Shown one piece after another: positions 8,556-16,403 of a stretch of 33,482 nucleotides of DNA. Both the position numbers and the translations under genes were made by a program. This DNA is from Sulfuricurvum sp. (GTDB lineage Bacteria; Campylobacterota; Campylobacteria; Campylobacterales; Sulfurimonadaceae), in contig DZBD01000011.1 of NCBI GenBank assembly GCA_022729795.1, positions 1 to 33,482 on the forward strand, in the 5' to 3' direction. Each line of letters opens with the position of its first letter. Position 1 is the first letter of the stretch. The notes under the pieces are model-generated. The model was given only the letters and a program-made list of their open reading frames with translations, ran no database searches and had not been told where the DNA came from.

Positions 8556-9110
8556 ATGTTGAAAATATGGATTATACTTATGTTATCAATTTTTTCTCTT
8601 GCTGATAGTGTCGATGGAAGAGAGGCTTTACATAACTTTGTTTACTATGAGCAATACGGGGATGTGAAGAAATTACTCAAGAGCGGTACTAATGTAGAAA
8701 CGACGAACGCTGCTGGATTAACACCTTTGCATATTGCGGTAAAAAAAAGAGATTTAAAAATGGTTATTTTACTCAAAAATGCCGATGCAAATATAAATGC
8801 ACAAGATAATCGCGGCAATACTCCGCTTATCATAGCCGTAAATATGAAAAATATGGAACTTATTAGATTTTTGATACTTCACGGTGCAGAAATAAACTTA
8901 AGTAACGATGAAGGAATTACGCCCCTTCACCAAGCAACATTTAGCGGGAATCCCGCTGTGGTGGAGTACCTGATGAATGCAGGCGCTGATAACACTCTCA
9001 AGACAAAACTGGGATACAGTGCCTTTGATTTTGCAGTAAAAAAAAATAATTTAGCAGTTATTGATGTGCTAAAATCTTATGAAAAGAGAAAAAATGACAA
9101 TCATAATTAA
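8556..9110 (+). CDS. Exported ankyrin-repeat protein
   Basis: A 184-residue protein with an N-terminal hydrophobic signal-like segment (LKIWIILMLSIFSLADS) followed by about five ankyrin repeats. The clearest are AAGLTPLHIAVKKRDLKMV, RGNTPLIIAVNMKNMELIRF and EGITPLHQATFSGNPAVVEY; a degenerate first repeat (EALHNFVYYEQYGDVKKLL) and a fifth (LGYSAFDFAVKKNNLAVID) flank them. Ankyrin stacks mediate protein-protein contacts; small periplasmic ankyrin proteins occur in several proteobacteria, some near catalase genes, but no such partner is adjacent here. The 3' end overlaps the start of thiS. The signal cleavage site is uncertain. No specific function can be assigned. Confidence 0.82.
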   Translation: MLKIWIILMLSIFSLADSVDGREALHNFVYYEQYGDVKKLLKSGTNVETTNAAGLTPLHIAVKKRDLKMVILLKNADANINAQDNRGNTPLIIAVNMKNMELIRFLILHGAEINLSNDEGITPLHQATFSGNPAVVEYLMNAGADNTLKTKLGYSAFDFAVKKNNLAVIDVLKSYEKRKNDNHN

Positions 9111-9294
9111 TGGTAAAATACAAGAGTTGCGTGAGGGGATAACTTTAGAAGAGATTTTAAAAGAACTTTCTTTAGTCGGCAAAGTGATGGCTGCAGCCGT
9201 AAATATGAATATTGTCAAGCAAAATGACTGGAATTCATTCGTATTGTGTGAGGGCGATAAACTTGAACTTCTCGATTTTGTCGGCGGTGGCTGA
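9094..9294 (+). CDS. thiS: ThiS, sulfur-carrier protein for thiamine thiazole synthesis
   Basis: Small ubiquitin-like sulfur carrier. ThiF adenylates its C-terminal Gly-Gly and the resulting thiocarboxylate donates sulfur for the thiazole ring of thiamine. The 66-residue product starts MTIIINGKIQELREG, as ThiS proteins do, and ends LLDFVGGG with the essential terminal glycines. An in-frame ATG 15 bp upstream exists, but the chosen start has a better purine tract (AAAAGAGAAAAA). It overlaps the ankyrin gene by 17 bp. It stops one base before the stop codon of the convergent acpS. No thiG, thiF or TPP riboswitch is next to it, so it is separated from other thi genes here. A MoaD-like carrier is a less likely alternative. 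Confidence 0.88.
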   Translation: MTIIINGKIQELREGITLEEILKELSLVGKVMAAAVNMNIVKQNDWNSFVLCEGDKLELLDFVGGG

Positions 9295-9295
9295 T

Positions 9296-9646
9296 TTATC
9301 TGCTTTGAATCGTTACAACTGCGATTGCATAATCTCCGTCATGTGTAATTGAGAGGCTAATGTCTATAATATTAAATTTTTCTACAATATGTCGGGAGAG
9401 TTTGATTTGGGGCGCACCTTTTTGTGTTTTTGTTATTTCAATGTCATGAAATCTGCACTCTGCACCAATTCCAACTCCAAGGGCTTTGGAACAAGCCTCT
9501 TTTGCAGACCAAAAGCCGGAAGCAGTTTTATAGTTTTTTACTAGTAGTATTTCATTCTGAGATAAAAATTTTTGTAAGGCTTTCTCGCCGAATCGCTCTA
9601 GAAAGCGATTCATACGATCAGTTTTAATGAGATCTATACCAATCAT
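9296..9646 (-). CDS. acpS: Holo-[acyl-carrier-protein] synthase
   Basis: Transfers 4'-phosphopantetheine from CoA to acyl carrier protein, activating it for fatty acid synthesis. The 116-residue protein has the AcpS hallmarks: the N-terminal MIGIDLIKTDRM with the metal-binding Asp, FLSQNE, and the second motif FWSAKEACSKALGVGIG with the catalytic Glu/Lys, followed by LSITHDGDYAIAVV. Its ATG directly abuts the fliL stop codon, so it is translationally coupled to fliL. The same fliL-acpS pairing is what I recall in C. jejuni. Identification is secure. Confidence 0.95.
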   Translation of the reverse strand: MIGIDLIKTDRMNRFLERFGEKALQKFLSQNEILLVKNYKTASGFWSAKEACSKALGVGIGAECRFHDIEITKTQKGAPQIKLSRHIVEKFNIIDISLSITHDGDYAIAVVTIQSR

Positions 9647-10210
9647 TTACTGAATAACAAATTCCGTAAAATAAATCCCTTTAATTTTTCCGTCTGAAAT
9701 CATGGCATTGAGAGTATCCATAATTTGTACAGAAACTTTTTGTTTCCCTTTTTTGGATGAAATCTCTTCAAGTGTTTTGGACGTTAATATTCTAATGATT
9801 CTGTCTCTAAGCACGGCTTTTTTGTTGTCGAGTTCTAAACTCAGTTCCTCACCTTCAAGTTCTATGGACATTGTAACTTTCAAATAGCGGCGTCCTGCAT
9901 CGCTTTTCAAGTTTACGGTAAAGGTATCCATTGGATATAAAATCCCTATTTGACTTAGCTGTCTCGTGTCTTCTGACTCTAAATCTGCGTTTGCACTGCT
10001 TTTTTGCGTTTTCTTTGCACTTTGCTCTTTTACCTGAGGCTCTATGTTTTTAGGGGTTGCTTCCTCTTCACTTCCACCCATCAAAAGAATACCGACTACG
10101 GCACCGATAAGTATGATAAGAATTAATACTACAATAATAATTATCATCAATAAATTACTAGATTTTTTTTCTGAGGGTATGTCTTTATCTATTTTTTCTT
10201 CTTCAGCCAT
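9647..10210 (-). CDS. fliL: Flagellar basal-body protein FliL
   Basis: Inner-membrane protein that surrounds the flagellar stator and aids torque and motor function. The 187-residue product has a short charged cytoplasmic N terminus (AEEEKIDKDIPSEKKSS), a single transmembrane helix (about residues 19-46, LLMIIIIVVLILIILIGAVVGILLM), a Glu/Lys/Ser-rich linker, and a periplasmic stomatin-like domain (PMDTFTVNLKSDAGRRYLKVTMSIELE through IYFTEFVIQ). Length is normal. It heads a fliL-acpS operon with its own candidate promoter. With the FapA-like gene it shows that the organism is flagellated. Confidence 0.94.
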   Translation of the reverse strand: MAEEEKIDKDIPSEKKSSNLLMIIIIVVLILIILIGAVVGILLMGGSEEEATPKNIEPQVKEQSAKKTQKSSANADLESEDTRQLSQIGILYPMDTFTVNLKSDAGRRYLKVTMSIELEGEELSLELDNKKAVLRDRIIRILTSKTLEEISSKKGKQKVSVQIMDTLNAMISDGKIKGIYFTEFVIQ

Positions 10211-10239
10211 GTGAATATTCCTTATTTTTTTATCATGGT

Positions 10240-10245
10240 AGTATA
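10240..10245 (-). promoter_or_regulatory. Candidate -10 box for fliL-acpS
   Basis: TATACT on the minus strand, 29 bp upstream of the fliL start, in the 52-bp gap after the carbonic anhydrase stop codon. Confidence 0.4.
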
Positions 10246-10262
10246 TCGAAATTTATAAAATG

Positions 10263-10919
10263 CTATAAATTTATATTTGCTTCAAGTAAATCTTTAAGAG
10301 GCAAAAACTCATAAGTATCCGCATTGTAATAGTCTATCTCGCCTGTTTCTATATCGTAATACCAGCCATGAATATGTAAATCGCCGTTTTCAAATCTTTG
10401 TTTTACATTCGGATAAGTTAATATTCTTTCGATTTGTTTTATTACGGATAATTTTTCTGTTAATCGTAATAAGTCTTCCATAGGTGCGTTTGCTCCAAGG
10501 CTAAGTAGTGCGGAAGATTTGGCACTTTCTCCAAGTTCAAGCCATTTTTTAGTATGAATTAAAGAAGAATCTTCTATCTTTTGATAAAGATGTTGGCACG
10601 CACCGCAATGGGAATGTCCGCAAATAATAATCTCTTTAACGTTCAATACGCTTACTGCATATTCAATGCCCGAAGCTGTAGCATGGTAATCTTCATCCGG
10701 TTTATAGGGCGGAACAAAATTTCCAACATTTCTTATTACAAACAAATCCCCCGGATTTGATTGCACCATCATATCGGGTATAACTCTTGAATCTGAGCAT
10801 CCTATGAAAAGTGCTTTTGGAGATTGCCCTGTCTTGACAAGATTCAGCAAAGATTCTTGATTTTTTTTAAAATAGGACTTAAATAATACATTTCCTTCCG
10901 CAAAATCTTCGAGATTCAT
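10263..10919 (-). CDS. Beta-class carbonic anhydrase
   Basis: Zinc enzyme interconverting CO2 and bicarbonate, needed for carboxylation reactions and carbon fixation. The 218-residue protein has the beta-class zinc ligands Cys41 (in IGCSDSRV), His102 and Cys105 (in CGHSHCGACQH), with the Asp43-Arg45 dyad. There is no signal peptide, so it is cytosolic. The C terminus has HGWYYDIETGEIDYYN, also typical. It lies 2 bp after the small unknown gene 10922-11182 and is probably co-transcribed with it. In an autotrophic Campylobacterota member it would supply bicarbonate or CO2 to central carboxylases; that link is inference. Confidence 0.95.
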   Translation of the reverse strand: MNLEDFAEGNVLFKSYFKKNQESLLNLVKTGQSPKALFIGCSDSRVIPDMMVQSNPGDLFVIRNVGNFVPPYKPDEDYHATASGIEYAVSVLNVKEIIICGHSHCGACQHLYQKIEDSSLIHTKKWLELGESAKSSALLSLGANAPMEDLLRLTEKLSVIKQIERILTYPNVKQRFENGDLHIHGWYYDIETGEIDYYNADTYEFLPLKDLLEANINL

Positions 10920-10921
10920 GG

Positions 10922-11182
10922 TCAGTCACACTGCTTTATATCTAATTTTTTTAGTATCTCTTCAAAAATAGGCCCTGCTTCACGGCTGATATCATCATGA
11001 TACTCAATGACAAGCACATCTTTTGAATCTGATATATTACAGGTATATGTTTCAGGCTGTATTTGATATTTTGATATTATATTTTCTATTGTGGAGCAAA
11101 CAAGCTCACCTTCTTGTTTTCCTTCATAGGCAATGGATAGTTTCGAATATCTCTCTTCGCTTCTAAACTGAGCATCAATCAT
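10922..11182 (-). CDS. Small conserved-looking protein of unknown function
   Basis: An 86-residue soluble, acidic protein (MIDAQFRSEERYSKLSI to LKKLDIKQCD) that I do not recognise. It has no signal peptide, membrane segment or clear metal motif; its cysteines (VCST, YTCN, KQCD) are scattered. The alternating pattern (YSKLSIAYEG, DVLVIEYHDD) followed by a C-terminal helix (GPIFEEILKKLD) suggests a small alpha/beta domain. Reasons to believe it is real: it fills the gap exactly, ends 2 bp before the carbonic anhydrase start, and has a TATAAT 38 bp upstream. Function unknown. Confidence 0.7.
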   Translation of the reverse strand: MIDAQFRSEERYSKLSIAYEGKQEGELVCSTIENIISKYQIQPETYTCNISDSKDVLVIEYHDDISREAGPIFEEILKKLDIKQCD

Positions 11183-11220
11183 GTGTTACCCTTTTCGTAT
11201 AAATTTTAATTCATGCGAAT

Positions 11221-11226
11221 ATTATA
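11221..11226 (-). promoter_or_regulatory. Candidate -10 box for the small unknown gene and carbonic anhydrase
   Basis: Perfect TATAAT on the minus strand, 38 bp upstream of the ATG at 11182, in the 73-bp gap after radA. Confidence 0.45.
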
Positions 11227-11255
11227 TAGTAAAAGTTCTTTGAATGGCGCTAAAA

Positions 11256-12602
11256 TCAGTACCATTCTAGAAGTTTTGTGACTTCATCTACGATGAAAGT
11301 TTTTATTTTTGTTTTTTCTAAAGGTTTTCTTGCTAAAAGTGCTTTGGATATATTTTGCATACTTGCCTCTTTGAGTCTGACATCGAGTCCGTAAACTTCT
11401 CGCACATCCCCGACTAGTGAAACTTCGCCGATAAAGACGGTTTCTTTGGATATGGCACGATCTCTAAAACTGCTGATAATAGCTGCCAAAACCGCTAAAT
11501 CCGCGGATGTTTCTGTGATTTTTATTCCGCCTGTTATATTAATAAATACATCATAACCGGAGAGGGGAATCTCAAGCTTTCGCTCCAAGAGTGCCAAAAG
11601 CATATTGAGTCTATTGGTATCAAACCCTGTTGCCTGCCTTTTTGAGTTGGAAGTATGTGATTCTGAAACAAGTGCCTGTACTTCCAAAATGATGGGGCGG
11701 GAGCCTTCCATTACAACTGTAAGAGCAGAGCCTGACTGTGTAGAATTTCTGCTGAAAAATCTTGAGGCTACATCCTTGGCGGAGACTAACCCTTCTGCCT
11801 TCATCTCAAAAACACCTATTTCGCTTGTAGGTCCAAAACGATTTTTAAAACCTCTAAGAATTCGTAATTCCTGTGAAGAGTCGCCCTCAAAATACAAAAC
11901 CGTATCGACCATATGTTCGAGCACGCGAGGTCCTGCTATTGAACCCTCTTTTGTAATATGACCGATGATAAATATAGCTATATTTTTTTCTTTTGCTATG
12001 CGCATGAGTTCAAAGGTTATTTGTCTTACCTGTGTTACGGAGCCGGGTGCCGAGGAGATATTTTCTGAGTAGAGCGTTTGAATCGAGTCAATGATTATCA
12101 GCTCATATATCCTATGTTCAAGTTCCGTTAAAACCTGTTCTAATCGAATTTCGCTCAAAAGATAAAGAGTATCCTGATTGGAGTCCAGTCTGTTTGCACG
12201 GAGCTTTATCTGGCCGCTGGATTCTTCACCTGTTACGTAAAGAACATTTTTTCCAAGGGATGCTATGTTGGAGCCGATTTTTAGTAAAAGAGTTGATTTT
12301 CCGACACCGGGACTTCCTCCGATGAGAGTAAGTGAACCCGGAACGATTCCTCCTCCCAATACATTGTCGAGTTCATAATCAAGGGAACTGTATCGATACA
12401 CTTCGCATTCTTCTATTTCGTTTATGCTTATTGCTTTGGCAGTGCAAGTGAGAGAAGATTTTGTTTGTTTTACGACTTCTTGCTGATGTTCACTAAGTTC
12501 TATAAACGAGTCCCATGATCCGCAATTTGTACATTTTCCCATCCACTTTGGAGTGGTGAATCCACAATGTTGACATTCGAAGAGAATTTTTTTCTTAGCC
12601 AT
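11256..12602 (-). CDS. radA: DNA repair protein RadA
   Basis: RecA-like, DnaB-type helicase that extends heteroduplex DNA at recombination intermediates. In naturally competent bacteria it also helps integrate transforming DNA. The 448-residue protein has an N-terminal C4 zinc finger (Cys10, Cys13, Cys24, Cys27: CQHCGFTTPKWMGKCTNCGSW), Walker A GGSPGVGKST (from residue 95), the Walker B segment LIIIDSIQT, the RadA-specific KNRFG motif, and a C-terminal Lon-protease-like domain lacking the catalytic dyad (GGIKITETSADLAVLAAIISS). Length is standard. It is followed on the same strand by the carbonic anhydrase block and preceded by ftsY. The 92-bp ftsY-radA gap holds two uptake-like motifs. Confidence 0.96.
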   Translation of the reverse strand: MAKKKILFECQHCGFTTPKWMGKCTNCGSWDSFIELSEHQQEVVKQTKSSLTCTAKAISINEIEECEVYRYSSLDYELDNVLGGGIVPGSLTLIGGSPGVGKSTLLLKIGSNIASLGKNVLYVTGEESSGQIKLRANRLDSNQDTLYLLSEIRLEQVLTELEHRIYELIIIDSIQTLYSENISSAPGSVTQVRQITFELMRIAKEKNIAIFIIGHITKEGSIAGPRVLEHMVDTVLYFEGDSSQELRILRGFKNRFGPTSEIGVFEMKAEGLVSAKDVASRFFSRNSTQSGSALTVVMEGSRPIILEVQALVSESHTSNSKRQATGFDTNRLNMLLALLERKLEIPLSGYDVFINITGGIKITETSADLAVLAAIISSFRDRAISKETVFIGEVSLVGDVREVYGLDVRLKEASMQNISKALLARKPLEKTKIKTFIVDEVTKLLEWY

Positions 12603-12639
12603 AAATTTGCCTTTTTTTGAAAAGTATTATAGTATTCTT

Positions 12640-12647
12640 GGCATGTG
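12640..12647 (+). repeat. Uptake-like motif, copy 4 (intergenic ftsY-radA)
   Basis: Full-consensus copy CTTGGCATGTGGAA between the ftsY stop and the radA start. It is in direct orientation with copy 5, 38 bp away. Confidence 0.8.
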
Positions 12648-12657
12648 GAAGTTCAAA

Positions 12658-12676
12658 ATATGACGTGTTGTCATAT
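12658..12676. other. Small inverted repeat between two uptake-like motifs
   Basis: ATATGAC - 5 nt - GTCATAT, a perfect 7-bp stem lying between motif copies 4 and 5 in the ftsY-radA gap. It lacks a T-run, so a terminator role is weak; a protein-binding site is possible. Confidence 0.4.
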
Positions 12677-12677
12677 C

Positions 12678-12685
12678 GGCATGTG
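12678..12685 (+). repeat. Uptake-like motif, copy 5 (intergenic ftsY-radA)
   Basis: Variant copy ATCGGCATGTGTAAAA; keeps GGCATGTGnA but lacks the TT upstream. Confidence 0.65.
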
Positions 12686-12694
12686 TAAAAGAGT

Positions 12695-13576
12695 TTAAAT
12701 CTCTTCTTCGACAAAGAGCGCGTCAAGTAGACCGTCGACAAATTCATATTTATCAAAGGGTGTGAGATTTTCCGGTTTTTCACCGGTTCCTACATAAAGG
12801 ATGGGAAGTTCAAGTGCGTAGGCTATACTAAAAATGCTTCCCCCTTTAGCTGTTCCGTCGAGTTTTGTAATGATTATACCGTCTATGCCTATCATCTCGT
12901 GAAATGCTTTTGCTTGTGCTATTGCCGAGTTACCTTGCGTGCCGTCTATGATAAGGAGAGTTCTTTGCGGTGCTCCGCTATGGGCTTTTTCACAGATGCG
13001 CTTTATTTTTTTAAGCTCATTAGCAAGATTCGTTTGTGTATGTAAACGTCCCGCCGTATCAATAATAACATGATCAAAGCCTTTTGATTTTGCAGAATCA
13101 ATAGTATCGTAAGCAACCGCCGAAGAATCATGCCCTTGTTTGGAGGACACGATAGGGATATCTAATTTGTTTGCCCAAAGGGTGAGTTGTTCAATTGCCG
13201 CCGCACGGAATGTATCTCCCGCACCGAGCATCACTTTTTTCCCTTGGCTTTTATAAAGAGCAGCCAATTTTGAAATAGTAGTAGTTTTTCCTGCTCCGTT
13301 GACACCTACGATAAGTTCTACGAAAGGGGGATTAAAAGCAGGTTCTTTATAGGATGTGTATGCCAATGTTGCCAAGAGTTTGGAACGTAGAATTTCACGT
13401 GTTATTTTTTCTTGGTAAATTTCATTGACGATAATCTCTACTAAGGCGTATTCTACATCCGCTTCGAGGAGAATATTTTCCAGTTCGTCTTTTGAAAATG
13501 TAATCTTTTTTTTGGGTGCTACGGCTCTTATAGCTTCAACGGTTTTTTTAAGAGAATTTTTTATAAATCCAAACAT
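12695..13576 (-). CDS. ftsY: Signal recognition particle receptor FtsY
   Basis: SRP-GTPase that docks ribosome-SRP complexes at the inner membrane for co-translational insertion. The 293-residue protein is essentially the NG domain: helical N domain (residues 1-80), P-loop [10 protein letters not shown] (91-100), [32 protein letters not shown] and the closing helix [15 protein letters not shown]. It lacks the long acidic A domain of E. coli FtsY, which is normal for this phylum; the amphipathic start [16 protein letters not shown] can serve as membrane anchor. It begins one base before the stop of the TlpA-like gene, so the pair is coupled. Confidence 0.96.
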   Translation of the reverse strand: MFGFIKNSLKKTVEAIRAVAPKKKITFSKDELENILLEADVEYALVEIIVNEIYQEKITREILRSKLLATLAYTSYKEPAFNPPFVELIVGVNGAGKTTTISKLAALYKSQGKKVMLGAGDTFRAAAIEQLTLWANKLDIPIVSSKQGHDSSAVAYDTIDSAKSKGFDHVIIDTAGRLHTQTNLANELKKIKRICEKAHSGAPQRTLLIIDGTQGNSAIAQAKAFHEMIGIDGIIITKLDGTAKGGSIFSIAYALELPILYVGTGEKPENLTPFDKYEFVDGLLDALFVEEEI

Positions 13577-14140
13577 CTATCTTCCAAGAGCTTTTTTTAT
13601 GTCACTCTCTACAAACTCTTCTAAAACAGCACCGACGTAATGGTTCACAAGTTTTCCGTCTTTATACATTGCCATTAGAGGGATAGGAAATCTGTCTCCA
13701 AGTTTGAGTGAAGCTGCAATTGCATCTACTAATTCACGATTCTGTGGAGAATTTACTAAGGTATAAGTTGCATCATAGTTTTTACTAAATTCTTGCAATT
13801 TTGCGTTGGAGATATCGTCTTCGATTGTAACTCCGATGATAACTAAGTCGTTTTTATATTTTTTTTGAAGTGAGCTGAGGTGTGATGCGGACGCTTGACA
13901 AGGGGGACACCATGTTGCAAAAATGTCAAAAATAATTACTTTCGTCGTTGCATTTTCAAGAGTAAAACCATCAGATATTCTTTTGATTTTATATTGGGCA
14001 GCATTCAAATCAGTTAAAACGTATTCTTTTGTCGAGATTATGTCATTAATTTCTTGTGTTTGCGAACTTTTCTTTTCGTTACACCCTTGAAAAAATAATA
14101 CGAATGTAAATAAGATTGAAAAAATGGATTTTTTGAACAT
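13577..14140 (-). CDS. TlpA/ResA-like thioredoxin-fold lipoprotein
   Basis: Periplasm-facing thiol-disulfide oxidoreductase, 187 residues. The N terminus is a lipoprotein signal (FKKSIFSILFTFVLFFQGC) with lipobox FQGC, so Cys20 should be lipidated. The thioredoxin fold has the active site WCPPC (Cys78, Cys81) typical of TlpA/ResA proteins and a cis-Pro region at DRFPIPLMAMYKDGK. Such proteins reduce apocytochrome c cysteines or other envelope thiols; the exact partner is not shown here. It sits directly upstream of ftsY, an arrangement I recall in C. jejuni, and is divergent from the MTHFS gene across a 64-bp intergenic region. Confidence 0.9.
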   Translation of the reverse strand: MFKKSIFSILFTFVLFFQGCNEKKSSQTQEINDIISTKEYVLTDLNAAQYKIKRISDGFTLENATTKVIIFDIFATWCPPCQASASHLSSLQKKYKNDLVIIGVTIEDDISNAKLQEFSKNYDATYTLVNSPQNRELVDAIAASLKLGDRFPIPLMAMYKDGKLVNHYVGAVLEEFVESDIKKALGR

Positions 14141-14169
14141 TTGAGGACACCTTTTTTTGTTTTTTTTAG

Positions 14170-14175
14170 TAAAAT
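14170..14175 (+). promoter_or_regulatory. Candidate -10 box for the MTHFS-rny operon
   Basis: TAAAAT following a run of Ts, 29 bp before the MTHFS start codon. Confidence 0.35.
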
Positions 14176-14204
14176 AAGCAAAATTATAGCCATAAAGATT
14201 AAAT

Positions 14205-14786
14205 ATGTCCCTTACAAAAACTGTATTTAGAAAAAAATGTCTTCAAAAAATAAAAAATATGCCAAAACACAATATGTTCTATCGCAATAGTATTTTAAAT
14301 AGACGTTTGCAACAAGAACTCAAAATAATAAGAAATAAAAAAATCTTATTTTATTATCCTTTGCCGTTTGAAGCTGACCTGAAAAAAACTCTTTTTAAAA
14401 TGCGTAAAAAATGTGATATTTACGTGCCGTTTATGCAAGGAAAAAGTTTTAAGATGGTACCATTCAGGCTACCGCTTAAACAAAATGAATTTGGTATTTT
14501 TGAAGCGGGAAATACGATAAAAAATATAAAAAATATTGATGTAGCTATAGTGCCTGCGGTTGGTGTAGACGGGAATTTACAAAGAGTCGGTTTTGGAAAA
14601 GGGATGTATGACCGTTTCTTTGCAAAATTTAAAAAGAGACCATATACTATTTTTATACAACCGGAAATTTGTTTTACTAAAAAATTTATTTGTGATAATT
14701 ATGATGTCGCATGTGATTTACTACTGACACCAAGGGCAAAAATTTTACCCGTAGCTAGAGTCAAACAGAGGAAATACAGATGTTAA
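14205..14786 (+). CDS. 5-formyltetrahydrofolate cyclo-ligase (MTHFS)
   Basis: ATP-dependent conversion of 5-formyl-THF to 5,10-methenyl-THF, recycling a dead-end folate. The 193-residue product has the family pattern: basic N terminus with FRKKCLQKIKN, KILFYYPLPFEADLK, EFGIFEAG, the VPAVGVDGNLQRVGFGKGMYDRFF nucleotide-binding motif, and the DLLLTP tail. Length is normal for the family. Its 3' end overlaps the start of rny by 7 bp, so the two are translationally coupled. This MTHFS-rny pair is what I recall in C. jejuni. The gene is notably rich in Lys/AAA codons. Confidence 0.93.
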   Translation: MSLTKTVFRKKCLQKIKNMPKHNMFYRNSILNRRLQQELKIIRNKKILFYYPLPFEADLKKTLFKMRKKCDIYVPFMQGKSFKMVPFRLPLKQNEFGIFEAGNTIKNIKNIDVAIVPAVGVDGNLQRVGFGKGMYDRFFAKFKKRPYTIFIQPEICFTKKFICDNYDVACDLLLTPRAKILPVARVKQRKYRC

Positions 14787-16348
14787 ATGAGATATTGCTA
14801 GGCGGTGGCATTGCTACCTTTAGTGGAATTGCAGGATTTTTCATCTCTAAAAAAATTACTAGTGCCAATTTTGATATTTACACGCAACAGGCAAAAGCAA
14901 AAGCGAATGCTATCGAAAGTGAAGCTGAAATGCTTTTACAAAAATCGAATCTAAAGTCTCAAGAGATTGAATTAGAAGCTATTAAGCACTATGAAAGTGC
15001 AAAAGACAGAGCCAAAGCAGATCTCTCTCAAAGAGAAGACGATGTAATACGAAAAGAGCAGAGTTTTAAAAGATACAAACAGATTGAAGATCAACGGATT
15101 CAGGATGAAAGTACCGCTCTGCAAGCAAAAAGAAATGATTTAGAGAGAAATGAAAAATCGCTCAATACACTCAAAAAAAGATATGAAGCCAAGATAGATG
15201 AAGCACTCCATACTATTGAACATAGTGCAGGGATGACAAAGGATGAAGCGCAAGTTGTTTTACTTGAAAAAGTAGAAGAAAAATCTCGTGCGGAGATAGC
15301 TCATATTGTTCGAAGATACGAAAATGAAGCAAAACAGGATGCCAAAAGAAAGGCAAACTATATACTCGCACAAGCTACAAGCCGGTTTGCGGGAGAATTT
15401 GCATCGGAGCGTTTGACTAATTTGGTTCATCTTGAGAATGATGAACTTAAAGGTCGAATTATCGGTAAAGAGGGGAGAAATATTAAAGCGCTTGAGACGC
15501 TTATGGGTGTCGATATAATAATAGACGATACGCCAAACGCTATTATTGTAAGCAGTTTTAATCTTTATCGTCGTGCCATTGCTACAAAAACATTGCAGCT
15601 TTTGATAGAAGACGGAAGAATCCAGCCGGCGAGAATAGAAGAAATTTTTGAGAAAGTTTCCGATGAATTTGAAGCGTCTATCCTTACCGAAGGGGAAGAA
15701 CTTATTGCCGATATGAATATCGGTGTGATGCATCCCGAACTCACAAAGCTCATAGGAAGACTAAGATACCGTGCAAGCTATGGACAAAATGCACTTGCTC
15801 ATACTCTTGAAGTGTCGTACTTAGCCGGAATTATGGCTTCTGAAATGGGGGGAGACCCTATTTTAGCAAAACGTGCCGGATTATTGCACGATATCGGAAA
15901 ATCTTTGACTCATGATCATGACGGAAGTCATGTGGATTTGGGCGCAGAGATTTGTAACCGTTATAATGAACATAGCGTTGTTATTAATGCAATTTATGCG
16001 CATCACGGGCAAGAAGAGATAAATTCCATAGAGTGTGGAGCCGTATGTGCCGCAGATGCACTCTCTGCCGCAAGACCGGGTGCAAGACGTGAAGTTCTTG
16101 AGAGTTTCTTAAAGCGTGTGACGCAGATAGAAGATATAGCTTCCGAACATACGGGAGTAAAACAGGCGTATGCAATTAACGCAGGACGTGAAATACGTGT
16201 TATAGTCAATGCTACTTTGATAAATGATGATGAGTCCGTTTTATTGGCAAAAGAGATTGCAAAAGAGATAGAATCAAAAGTTCAGTATCCGGGTGATATC
16301 AAAGTAAATGTTATTCGCGAGAGTAGAACTGTAGAGTTTGCAAGATAG
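14780..16348 (+). CDS. rny: Ribonuclease Y
   Basis: Membrane-anchored endoribonuclease that starts mRNA decay. The 522-residue protein has an N-terminal transmembrane helix (LLGGGIATFSGIAGFFI), a long coiled coil (about 35-160, e.g. ALQAKRNDLERNEKSLNTLKKRYEAKI), a KH RNA-binding domain (LKGRIIGKEGRNIKALETLMGVDIIIDDTP) and an HD domain (LAHTLEVSYLAGIMASEMG, RAGLLHDIGKSLTHDHDGSH). The C-terminal segment (YPGDIKVNVIRESRTVEFAR) is also characteristic. RNase Y is the expected decay nuclease in Campylobacterota. The gene ends 28 bp before the perfect 30-bp palindrome. Confidence 0.97.
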   Translation: MLNEILLGGGIATFSGIAGFFISKKITSANFDIYTQQAKAKANAIESEAEMLLQKSNLKSQEIELEAIKHYESAKDRAKADLSQREDDVIRKEQSFKRYKQIEDQRIQDESTALQAKRNDLERNEKSLNTLKKRYEAKIDEALHTIEHSAGMTKDEAQVVLLEKVEEKSRAEIAHIVRRYENEAKQDAKRKANYILAQATSRFAGEFASERLTNLVHLENDELKGRIIGKEGRNIKALETLMGVDIIIDDTPNAIIVSSFNLYRRAIATKTLQLLIEDGRIQPARIEEIFEKVSDEFEASILTEGEELIADMNIGVMHPELTKLIGRLRYRASYGQNALAHTLEVSYLAGIMASEMGGDPILAKRAGLLHDIGKSLTHDHDGSHVDLGAEICNRYNEHSVVINAIYAHHGQEEINSIECGAVCAADALSAARPGARREVLESFLKRVTQIEDIASEHTGVKQAYAINAGREIRVIVNATLINDDESVLLAKEIAKEIESKVQYPGDIKVNVIRESRTVEFAR

Positions 16349-16379
16349 GTATCATTGCAACTTTTAAAGAATATTTCTT

Positions 16380-16387
16380 GGCATGTG
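16380..16387 (+). repeat. Uptake-like motif, copy 6 (left arm of palindrome)
   Basis: Full consensus CTTGGCATGTGGAA. Confidence 0.85.
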
Positions 16388-16395
16388 GAAATTTC

Positions 16396-16403
16396 CACAT
16401 GCC
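16396..16403 (-). repeat. Uptake-like motif, copy 7 (right arm of palindrome)
   Basis: Full consensus CTTGGCATGTGGAA on the minus strand. Confidence 0.85.

Noticed and set aside
9040-9093. A thiamine (TPP) riboswitch upstream of thiS
   Set aside because: thiS starts inside the ankyrin gene and no TPP-box sequence is visible.
15260-15733. A 157-codon open frame antisense to rny
   Set aside because: It is fully inside the RNase Y gene on the opposite strand, with low-complexity Phe/Lys/Asn-rich sequence.
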